A stretch of DNA of 17,746 nt from CAYMLL01 sp964390645 (lineage in GTDB: Bacteria > Planctomycetota > UBA8108): positions 1 to 17,746 of the forward strand of contig CAYMLL010000156.1 of assembly GCA_964390645.1 (NCBI GenBank). The letters are read 5' to 3'. This document shows, one piece after another, positions 8,401 to 14,178 of this stretch; position 1 is the stretch's first letter, and every line of letters begins with the position of its first letter. The position numbers and the translations under genes were made by a program. The notes beneath the pieces were generated by a model. The model was not told where the DNA came from. It made no database searches and was given only the letters and a program-made list of their open reading frames with translations.

Positions 8401-8854
8401 CGAGGAGCCCGTTGCCCGCCGACAGACGCTCGCGAGGCAGCAGCTCCGGCAGGATGCCGTACTTCGCCGGGCCGAACATGCCGCTCTGGAGCCCCATCAG
8501 CCCGAGCATCGTCAGGAGCAGCGGATAGCTGCCGGACGCGAAGGCGACACAGAGAACCGCCGCGCCCATGAGCACGAGCTCGAGCGCCTTCATCCAGATG
8601 ATGACCGTGCGCTTGCTGAAACGGTCGGCCATCACACCCGATGGCAGCGAGACGAGCATGTACGGGAAGGTGAACGCGAGGAAGGCGAGCGTCGTGTTGA
8701 GGATCTTCGACTTCTCGGCCTCGACGTCGATCGCCGCCGCAGCCGCCGCGGGAGCAAGCGCGATGACGATCATCTTCCACGCGTTGTCATTGAACGCGCC
8801 GAAGAACTGCGAAACGAGAAGACCGCGTAGCGGATCGCGTCTTACTTCACTCAC
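5438..8854 (-). CDS. aas: LplT-like MFS transporter / PlsC acyltransferase / acyl-ACP synthetase fusion
   Basis: One 1138-residue chain joins three modules of lysophospholipid repair. Residues about 1-400 are an MFS transporter that begins LLVSQFFGAFNDNAWK, as in the lysophospholipid flippase LplT. Residues about 430-620 are a PlsC/LPLAT acyltransferase with the HX4D motif NHVSFVDG (His445, Asp450) and FAEGQITRTG. Residues about 640-1138 are an AMP-forming acyl-CoA/ACP synthetase with FSSGSTAEPKG (Lys795), YGTTECAPV (Glu928), GWYVTGD (Asp1015) and C-terminal catalytic Lys1123 in TGKLDLR. Together they would bring lyso-lipids inward, activate fatty acid on acyl carrier protein and re-acylate position 2 at the inner membrane. 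In E. coli LplT and Aas are separate proteins; fused forms are known in other bacteria. The start is GTG, supported by GAGGTGA (8865-8871) overlapping the stop of the preceding lipoprotein gene ten bases away. All key motifs are intact. Confidence 0.95.
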   Translation of the reverse strand: MSEVRRDPLRGLLVSQFFGAFNDNAWKMIVIALAPAAAAAAIDVEAEKSKILNTTLAFLAFTFPYMLVSLPSGVMADRFSKRTVIIWMKALELVLMGAAVLCVAFASGSYPLLLTMLGLMGLQSGMFGPAKYGILPELLPRERLSAGNGLLELWNFLAIIGGTATAGFLLPGDPESGALWVAPAVLVALAVVGLVAALRIPRVPVARGEGGIGETLRAAWGSVRADRVLWLVILGSCFYWGIASLVGAVVPVYGEQEPLDLGKNAGLLLAVFGLGVGAGSMLAGKVSANKIEYGLVPLGAGGLATFLLLLGALPPTHVVSFTLMLLLGVSSGFIVVPLHALLQSRAPEDRRGAVIAFSNVANAIGMIVGNLIGLGISQLLDLSARGTLIGASVLTFAGTVWALWLLPDAFLRFVLILLTHTFYRVRTVGASNVPQKGGALLVPNHVSFVDGLFLLASVDRPVRFLVDSSYFEHRVYGPFLRSLGAVKISSAGGARVILQAMRDAGQYLDDGEVVCIFAEGQITRTGTMQPFRRGVERIVKGRTAPIIPVHLDRVWGSIFSREGGRFLTKIPKRVPYRVTVSFGELLDSRTPVSELRKRVQDLGSDAWAERKKDREPLHAEFLRSARRHPFRLAFADTQSKRVSSWRAVSGTIALAGKLRPRWEDQRHVGVLLPPSVAGALVNIAASLCGKTSVNLNYTVGADGMSAAVRQAELQTVVTSRQFLEQAKVELPPGVEPIWVDELVESVTGFDKSLAVLQALLVPARWIEKRLTGGRRIEVDDIVTIIFSSGSTAEPKGVLLSHLNIDANIDGVGQILRVDRHDRILGILPHFHSFGYMALWFSANFGVGSVFLPNPLDAVAVGEKTQHYRVTILIATPTFLQLYLRRCTAAQFGSLRLVLAGAEKLSERVAQAFEDHFGIRPLEGYGTTECAPVIAASTLDYRAPGFYQPGSRRGSAGQALPGVSVKIVDPDEHGIERPAGEEGMLVTRGPNVMRGYLGRDDLTAEVLRDGWYVTGDIAVLDEDGFLRITGRLSRFSKIGGEMVPHGKIEEALQQAADSDVQIFAVSAVPDEKKGERIAVLHTIEEERIPGILQRLGEMGLPNLFIPRADQFVRVDELPLLGTGKLDLRAIRQVALERLG

Positions 8855-8864
8855 GCTCGTCTCG

Positions 8865-9803
8865 TCACCTCGACGGTCCCCCCTGCTTCTTCCCGGTCAT
8901 CTCGGCGTGAATCTTCGCGATCTGATCCGCGAAAAACTCCCCCACGTAGCGCCGGAGCCGCTCCGGAACGGAAACGGTCTGCTTCAGGGACTCCACGCTC
9001 CGGCCGACGGCGATGCCGGCAGCGACCTCCTGGCGCAGGTGCGCGATGTAGTCTCTCTGAAGCTGGATGAGGCCACGATCACCACACGGTCCGTGTCCGG
9101 GCGCAACGATCTCGACGTCGAGTGCCAGCAGCTTGTCGAGAACGCCGAGCCATGATCCCGTATGACCGTCGCCCATGTAGTTGTGTGGCCCGTTGACGAC
9201 CGAGTCACCGGTGAAGAGGATCTTCTGCTCCGGAAGGTACGCGAAGCCATCGCCCGCGGTGTGCGCGGTGCCGAAGAAGAGGAGCTCGACGCGGCGTGTT
9301 CCGTCGTCCAGCACCAGGCGCTTCTCGTAGGTCAGCGTCGGCGGCATGGGGCTCTCACGGTCGAGCTTCGCCACGTCCGCGCGGTCCCGCGCCGCCTGTC
9401 TCCAGCGCTCCGGCTCGTACCGGTTCATCTCGCGGACGACGTTCTCGTGCGCCAGCGGCACGGCGCCGCGCGCCGACCAGACCGGATTGCCGTAGGCGTG
9501 GTCGCCGTGATGATGCGTGTCGAAGACGAAGCGCACCGGCTTGAGCGTGGTCGCACGGATATCCGCGAGACAGGCCTCCGCCCCGTCCGGAAAGTTCGCG
9601 TCGACGACGAGCACGAAGTCGTCGAAGATCACCCAACCGTTGTTGCAGTGCGCCTTGTGCTCGAGCTCGCCGTGGCGAAAGAACACGCCCTCACCGATCC
9701 GTGCGACCTCGTCGGGAGACTTCGACACGACGCGCCCGGACAGCGGTCCGCAACCCGAGAGCGCGAGCATGGTCGCGAGCAACGGGAAGCTCGATCGTGA
9801 CAT
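8865..9803 (-). CDS. Metallo-beta-lactamase-fold hydrolase, predicted lipoprotein
   Basis: The product is 312 residues from the ATG at 9803-9801. This start is preferred to the GTG-type upstream frame (9842) because GGAGGAGG (9814-9821) lies ten bases before it and the protein then opens with a lipoprotein signal, MSRSSFPLLATMLALSGC, with lipobox Cys18. The zinc motif is complete: THHHGDH (His97, His99, Asp101, His102), His181 in GTAHTAGDG, Asp200 in FTGD and His237 in APGHG. The protein should sit at the outer face of a membrane and hydrolyse an ester, thioester or amide. The superfamily is too broad to name a substrate. The adjacent, probably cotranscribed lipid-recycling fusion gene (ten-base gap) makes a lipid-related substrate plausible but unproven. 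Confidence 0.9.
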   Translation of the reverse strand: MSRSSFPLLATMLALSGCGPLSGRVVSKSPDEVARIGEGVFFRHGELEHKAHCNNGWVIFDDFVLVVDANFPDGAEACLADIRATTLKPVRFVFDTHHHGDHAYGNPVWSARGAVPLAHENVVREMNRYEPERWRQAARDRADVAKLDRESPMPPTLTYEKRLVLDDGTRRVELLFFGTAHTAGDGFAYLPEQKILFTGDSVVNGPHNYMGDGHTGSWLGVLDKLLALDVEIVAPGHGPCGDRGLIQLQRDYIAHLRQEVAAGIAVGRSVESLKQTVSVPERLRRYVGEFFADQIAKIHAEMTGKKQGGPSR

Positions 9804-9986
9804 CGAGAAACACCCTCCTCCAACGCCAAGGACCCATCGCACGTGTCGTTCTCACCCGTCAGAGCGGGATCGATGGTCGACGTACCCATTGGAGACGCTG
9901 GTACGGAAAAACTCAAGGCCACGACCGGCGACGGCTCCAAAGTGGTCGTGGACCGTCGAACCCGCGCGACGGTATCATTCGTCGCC
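9804..9986. promoter_or_regulatory. Divergent intergenic region between the MBL lipoprotein and cyclodeaminase-family genes
   Basis: These 183 bases separate two divergently transcribed genes and should carry both promoters. For the minus-strand gene the best candidate is TTGAGT (9916-9911), 17 bases, TCCAAT (9893-9888). It is weak because the second -10 base is C. For the plus-strand gene there is TATCAT at 9973-9978, only eight bases before the ATG. No convincing small ORF, operator repeat or RNA structure stands out. Confidence 0.45.
9973..9978 (+). promoter_or_regulatory. -10-like element very close to the cyclodeaminase-family start
   Basis: TATCAT matches TATAAT at five of six positions. 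Transcription would begin near 9985, about two bases before the ATG at 9987, giving an almost leaderless mRNA. This agrees with the absence of any Shine-Dalgarno-like sequence before that ATG. No good -35 hexamer is visible at 16-18 bases upstream. Confidence 0.35.
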
Positions 9987-10976
9987 ATGGCCGACCTGCA
10001 CGTTCTCTCCGCCGCGGACGTCGTCGGCGTCCTGCCGATGGCACGGTGCCTCGACGTCGTGCGCGAGGCCACCGCCTCGCTGTCCCGCGGCGACATCCTC
10101 GTGCCGGATCGCCAGCAGCTCGCCACCGGTGATGGCGTCACACTGACGATGAGCGCGCTGTGGCCGGCACGCGATGCGATGTCGACCAAGCTCAACTCGG
10201 TCTACAACGAGAACACCGCGCGCGGTCTGCCGACCTTCCACGGCATCCTCACGCTCCAGGAGCTTAGCACCGGACGGCACACCGCCCTCATCGAGGCGAG
10301 CTCGCTGACGGCGCTGCGCACCAGCGCGCTCATCGGACTCGCGACCGAACTGCTCTCTCGCAAGGATTCGAGCACGGCCGCGATCATCGGAGCCGGCCGG
10401 CACGGACGGGTCCAGCTGGAGGCGATCCTCGCGGTCCGAGCGTTGAGCGAGGTGCGGGTCTCGAGTCGCACGGCGGAGTCGGCGCGATCCTTCGTCGAGG
10501 AGATGTCTACGAAGGAGTTCACACGAGGCGTGACACTACGCGCCGCCACGACCTCCGCCGAGGCGGTGCGGGGCGCTGACATCATCTGCTGCGCGACGAA
10601 CTCGCCGACGCCGGTCCTCGACGGGAACGACGTGGAGCCCGGCACACACGTCAACGCGATCGGCGCATTCACGCCGCAGACTCGGGAGCTCGACAGCGAG
10701 CTCGTGCAGCGCGCGCGCATCGTCGTCGACACGAGGGACGGCGTGCGAGAGGAGGCCGGTGACATCCTCATCCCGATCAGTGAAGGGCTGATCGACGCAG
10801 CGGCGCTCGAAGACGAGATCGGCGAGGTCGTGCTCGGGGTGAAGCCGGGTCGCACGAGCAGCGACCAGGTGACGATCTTCAAGTCCGTCGGCAGCGCAGG
10901 GTTCGACGTCGGCGCGGCAGTTGCCGCTCTCGGAACGGCGCGAGAGCGAGACCTCGGCAGCGTGATCAGTCTCTGA
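9987..10976 (+). CDS. Ornithine cyclodeaminase / mu-crystallin family NAD(P)-dependent enzyme
   Basis: The product is 329 residues from ATG 9987. The frame continues upstream to a GTG at 9843, but the 48 extra codons have no resemblance to the family, which normally begins with a short LHVLSAADVV-type helix. Family hallmarks are STKLNSVYNEN with Lys68, LIEASSLTALRTSA (residues 101-114), the Rossmann motif GAGRHGRVQ (135-143) and the closing FKSVGSAGFD. Members include ornithine cyclodeaminase (ornithine to proline and ammonia), alanine dehydrogenase and cyclic ketimine reductases; the substrate here cannot be read from sequence. The gene stands alone on this strand. Its last 11 bases overlap the 3' end of the convergent FG-GAP lipoprotein gene, leaving no room for a terminator. 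Confidence 0.87.
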   Translation: MADLHVLSAADVVGVLPMARCLDVVREATASLSRGDILVPDRQQLATGDGVTLTMSALWPARDAMSTKLNSVYNENTARGLPTFHGILTLQELSTGRHTALIEASSLTALRTSALIGLATELLSRKDSSTAAIIGAGRHGRVQLEAILAVRALSEVRVSSRTAESARSFVEEMSTKEFTRGVTLRAATTSAEAVRGADIICCATNSPTPVLDGNDVEPGTHVNAIGAFTPQTRELDSELVQRARIVVDTRDGVREEAGDILIPISEGLIDAAALEDEIGEVVLGVKPGRTSSDQVTIFKSVGSAGFDVGAAVAALGTARERDLGSVISL

Positions 10977-13335
10977 TGCGTTCGACGTCGATCGTCTGAT
11001 CGCGCCGGGCCTCGACCGTCGACGTCATCCCGCCGGGCCACCGCACGGTGATCTCGAAGGGTCCCTTCGCCTCGCCGACGCCGAAGTGCGCCACCGGCTC
11101 GCTGACGGACTGGAACGGGCCCCCCGGGACGATCCATCGTCGCTGCGTGCGCTCGCCGACCTTCAGCTCGACGAGCCCCTGGCGCGCCAGTCGTCGCCAA
11201 CCGTCGCTCTTCGAGGTCTCGAGGAGACGAACGCGGACGAAACCTCCCGAGGCGCTGCCGCCATCGTTGCGCAGGATACGAGGCCGCTCGTTGAGCCCGC
11301 CGACGATCACATCGATGTCGCCGTCGCCGTCGAGGTCGCCGAAGGCGGCCGTACGGTCCGCGTGGGGCTCGTCGAGCCACGCGCCCGCCGTCGAAGCGAT
11401 CGTGCGCTCGAAGCGAGCGCCACGACGCTCGAAGAGGAGCGGCGTCTGACGATAGGACGAGTCGAAGGTATCCATCGTCGCCTGCGGAAAGACGTGGCCG
11501 TTGACGACGAGCAGGTCCTCGTCTGCGTCGTGATCGAGATCGGCGAAGCCGCACGCCCACCCGAGGAAGGGCATCGACACGCGACCGAGCCCGAGCTGGC
11601 GGGTGCGATCCTCGAAGATCTCGCCGTCGAGATTGGCGTGCAGCGTGTTCGTGTCGCCGGAGAAGTTGGTCGTGAAGAGGTCCGGACGGCCGTTCCCGTC
11701 GACATCCGCGACCGCGATGCCCATCGTCGCCTGGGCGAGCCCGTCGCCACTCAGCGCGATACCGCTCTGCATACCGACCTCGCGCAGCCGCTCGCCGTCG
11801 GAGCGAAAGAGGTAGCTCGCCATCGAGTCGTTGGCGACGAAGATCTCGGTGCGGCCGTCTCCGTCGAAGTCGACCATCGCCACGTTGAGCGCGTACGCCG
11901 GTGCGACGTCGCGAACGCCGAGCCGACGGCTGCCGTCCCGGAATCTGCCGTCGCCGAGATTCTCGAAGAGTACGTCGTGCTGCGGAGGCGAGCCGATCGG
12001 CCCTCCGAGCACCGGGAAGCTCTTGAACGCGGCCGGTTTCGGCGGACTCTCCGGATCGAAGCTCAGGTAGTTGCAGACGTAGAGGTCGAGGTCGCCGTCT
12101 CCGTCGACGTCACCGAACGCACAGCCGGTGCCCCACCCTGCGTCGGCGATGCCGGCCCTGCGCGAGACGTCCTCGAAGCGACCGCCGCCGAGGTTGCGAA
12201 AGAGAACGTTCGGACCGTAGCACGCGACGTGGATGTCGTCGCGGCCGTCGCCGTCGTGATCCCCCACCGTGACGCCGAAGGACCAGCGTCGCAGAGCCAG
12301 ACCGGATCGCTCGGTCACGTCCTCGTAACGCAGGACGCCCTCGTCGCCCGTGTTGCGGTAAAGACGACAGCCGGGCCCCTTCTCGGGATCGTCGAGCGTC
12401 GCGCCGTTCGGGATGAAAACATCGAGGTGACCGTCGTCATCGATGTCGATCAGGGCGATGCCGCCACCCTTGACCTCGAGAATCTGTGTCGACGGATCGC
12501 GTCCCGAGGTCATCAGGACGTCAAGACCGGTCGCCCCGGCGTCGAGAGCGGTGAAGCGAAGCCTCGACGGGCCCCTGTCCTCCGTCGTCGAGGACGGCGC
12601 GCTCACGCCCGCACGACTCTTGCCGCGCCTCACGACGCCGAGCTTGTACCGCGCGTTCCGCTGCTTCGGGGAGATCCGCAGCGCCTCGATCAGCGCGCCC
12701 TCCGCGGCCTCCCATTCGCGACGCCGGATGTGAACGTCGGCCAGACGCGCAAGGGCCTTCGCGAGGCGGCTCTGCTTGCCGGGGGCGGCTCGCAGAAGCG
12801 CCACGCACTGCTCGAGCCGGCGCCGGGCCTCGTCGAGGTCGTCGAGCTCCAGCGCGACGAGACCGACTCCGAAGTGCGAGTCCGCGAAGCCGTCGTCGCG
12901 GCCGAGATGTCGCCGGAATGCGGCACGCGAGGCCTCGAGCTCACCAAGGTGGTAATGCGCCCAGCCCAGGAAGTGGTCGACGGCCTCGCCCCCCTCGAAG
13001 CTGACGCCCGACGCGACGATCTCCCGGAAGCGGGTACGGGCCACGTCGTAGCGCTTCTCCCTGTGGAAGCCGAGCGCCAGGAGGAAGCGCGCGCGGTAGG
13101 AGCCGGGATGCTCCTCGAGCACGGCCGCGGCCAGCGAACGGCCGCCGGCATGGTCTCGTCCGCCGTAAGAGGCGAGAGCCCGATCCAGCCGGGGATCGGA
13201 GTCGCCCTGGCGGTCGCTCTGCGAAACGGGGCTCTCAGCAGCCGGCGCATCGCTCGCGGGCTCGGCTCCACAGCCCGCGACGAGCGTCGCCGCGAAAGCC
13301 ACCAGGATGGGGATCAGCTCACGACGACTGCTCAT
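10966..13335 (-). CDS. Lipoprotein with TPRs, seven FG-GAP/VCBS blades and ASPIC/UnbV domain (CRTAC1-like)
   Basis: The 789-residue protein has three parts. The lipoprotein signal (MSSRRELIPILVAFAATLVAGC) has lipobox Cys22. Residues about 48-240 are TPR-like helices, for example FLLALGFHREKRYDVARTRF and LARLADVHIRRREWEAAEGA. Residues about 258-690 are a beta-propeller with seven Asp-rich FG-GAP loops (DIDDDG 297, DHDGDG 359, DVDGDG 409, DFDGDG 489, DVDGNG 544, DLDHDA 599, DLDGDG 667), which fits seven Ca-binding blades. Residues about 695-785 are an ASPIC/UnbV domain ending in ITVRWPGG. CRTAC1-like proteins are surface binding or adhesion proteins with no known catalysis. The start overlaps the upstream dehydrogenase stop by 17 bases with no clear Shine-Dalgarno site, so translation is probably coupled. 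The ligand is unknown. Confidence 0.92.
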   Translation of the reverse strand: MSSRRELIPILVAFAATLVAGCGAEPASDAPAAESPVSQSDRQGDSDPRLDRALASYGGRDHAGGRSLAAAVLEEHPGSYRARFLLALGFHREKRYDVARTRFREIVASGVSFEGGEAVDHFLGWAHYHLGELEASRAAFRRHLGRDDGFADSHFGVGLVALELDDLDEARRRLEQCVALLRAAPGKQSRLAKALARLADVHIRRREWEAAEGALIEALRISPKQRNARYKLGVVRRGKSRAGVSAPSSTTEDRGPSRLRFTALDAGATGLDVLMTSGRDPSTQILEVKGGGIALIDIDDDGHLDVFIPNGATLDDPEKGPGCRLYRNTGDEGVLRYEDVTERSGLALRRWSFGVTVGDHDGDGRDDIHVACYGPNVLFRNLGGGRFEDVSRRAGIADAGWGTGCAFGDVDGDGDLDLYVCNYLSFDPESPPKPAAFKSFPVLGGPIGSPPQHDVLFENLGDGRFRDGSRRLGVRDVAPAYALNVAMVDFDGDGRTEIFVANDSMASYLFRSDGERLREVGMQSGIALSGDGLAQATMGIAVADVDGNGRPDLFTTNFSGDTNTLHANLDGEIFEDRTRQLGLGRVSMPFLGWACGFADLDHDADEDLLVVNGHVFPQATMDTFDSSYRQTPLLFERRGARFERTIASTAGAWLDEPHADRTAAFGDLDGDGDIDVIVGGLNERPRILRNDGGSASGGFVRVRLLETSKSDGWRRLARQGLVELKVGERTQRRWIVPGGPFQSVSEPVAHFGVGEAKGPFEITVRWPGGMTSTVEARRDQTIDVERIRD

Positions 13336-14065
13336 TCGAGCGCATCAACACGTCGTGTATCGCGACGTGATCGGGGGCCTCGACAACGTAGAGAACGGCC
13401 GCCGCGACGTCGTCCGCGTCGAGAACCCGGTAGCGCGGGCGGCTTTCCGTGAGCTTGTCTCCATCGTCCTTGTAGTAGACCTCGTGAAACCCGGTCGTGA
13501 CGAAGCCCGGCGAGATCGAGCTGACCCGGCTGGGGCTGCCGCTCGCTCGAAGCTCCATGCGCAGGGACTCGGTCATACCGCGCACGAAGTGCTTCGTCGC
13601 GGCGTAGAACCCCCCTCCGGCCGGCACCCGGTGCCCGGCCATGCTCGACAGGTTGACGACGTGACCGCCGTCACCGGGAAAGCGCCGCAGCGCCTCGCGC
13701 GTCGCGATCGCGACGGAGAGGCAGTTGACGTCGAGCATCTCCCGCCAGTCGTCGGTTGCGCCGTCACTCCAGGAGCCGTGGCGCCCGAGTCCGGCATTGT
13801 TGATCAGGACGTCAAGACGACCCCAGCGCTCGAGCGCGCGATCGAAGGCACCGCGGATCTCCTCCTCCGACCGCATGTCGGCGACGACGGTCAGCGGCGC
13901 CTCGCCGCCGGCGCTCGCGATTCGCTCCGCGACCGCTCGCAGGCGCTCCTCGCGACGCGCGATCAGTGTCAACCGGGCGCCCCGCCCGGCGAGCACCTCG
14001 GCGGTTTTCTCACCGATTCCGCTCGACGCCCCCGTGACGATCGCCGCTTTTCCGTTAAGATCCAT
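13319..14065 (-). CDS. Short-chain dehydrogenase/reductase (classical SDR)
   Basis: The product is 248 residues from the ATG at 14065-14063. The frame extends to 14299, but the extra 78 codons lie opposite the start of the divergent sulfatase gene and have no SDR character; the classical N-terminus MDLNGKAAIVTGASSGIG begins here. AAGGAG (14077-14082) lies 11 bases upstream. Cofactor motif TGASSGIG is at 11-18, NNAG at 89-92, structural Asn114, and the catalytic set Ser141, Tyr154 and Lys158 (FYAATKHF). The basic residues RREERL after beta-2 (37-42) suggest NADP(H). It oxidises or reduces an unknown alcohol/ketone in the cytosol. It overlaps the FG-GAP lipoprotein gene by 17 bases, so the two are one transcription unit, though no shared function is evident. 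Confidence 0.93.
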   Translation of the reverse strand: MDLNGKAAIVTGASSGIGEKTAEVLAGRGARLTLIARREERLRAVAERIASAGGEAPLTVVADMRSEEEIRGAFDRALERWGRLDVLINNAGLGRHGSWSDGATDDWREMLDVNCLSVAIATREALRRFPGDGGHVVNLSSMAGHRVPAGGGFYAATKHFVRGMTESLRMELRASGSPSRVSSISPGFVTTGFHEVYYKDDGDKLTESRPRYRVLDADDVAAAVLYVVEAPDHVAIHDVLMRSNEQSS

Positions 14066-14178
14066 GTGGCCCGCCGCTCCTTCTCCGTCGACGCAGGTGG
14101 CGGCCCCATTAGAACATCTCACGACGACGAGTCGAGAGCGGACGCCCGGTATCCGGGCGACCCTCCAGGAGTCCGACA
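14066..14178. promoter_or_regulatory. Divergent promoter region between the SDR and sulfatase genes
   Basis: In these 113 bases the best minus-strand promoter is TCGACT (14135-14130), 16 bases, TCTAAT (14113-14108), five of six at the -10; the transcript start would be near 14101. A weaker plus-strand match, TCGACG (14088-14093), 16 bases, TAGAAC (14110-14115), overlaps it. Overlapping divergent promoters would let one regulator control both units. The sulfatase Shine-Dalgarno AGGAG is at 14167-14171. Confidence 0.4.
14143..14159. repeat. Perfect inverted repeat, candidate operator or 5'-UTR hairpin
   Basis: CGCCCGG-TAT-CCGGGCG is a perfect 7+7 palindrome with a 3-base centre. It lies 19 bases upstream of the sulfatase ATG and just upstream of the predicted SDR promoter. 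It could be a dimeric regulator site for both divergent units, or form a stable hairpin close to the sulfatase ribosome binding site. GC-rich DNA yields some palindromes by chance. Confidence 0.45.

Noticed and set aside
5615..8830. A 1071-codon open frame on the plus strand opposite the Aas-fusion gene
   Set aside because: It is rich in Arg, Asp, Glu and His with no recognisable domain, which is what the antisense of a GC-rich gene gives. The minus-strand gene has every expected motif.
9843..9986. N-terminal extension of the cyclodeaminase-family protein from a GTG at 9843
   Set aside because: The added 48 residues have no family similarity, and a -10-like element sits just before the ATG at 9987.
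11086..13452. A 788-codon open frame on the plus strand opposite the FG-GAP lipoprotein gene
   Set aside because: Charged low-complexity antisense translation; the minus-strand frame has a lipobox, TPRs, seven FG-GAP loops and UnbV.
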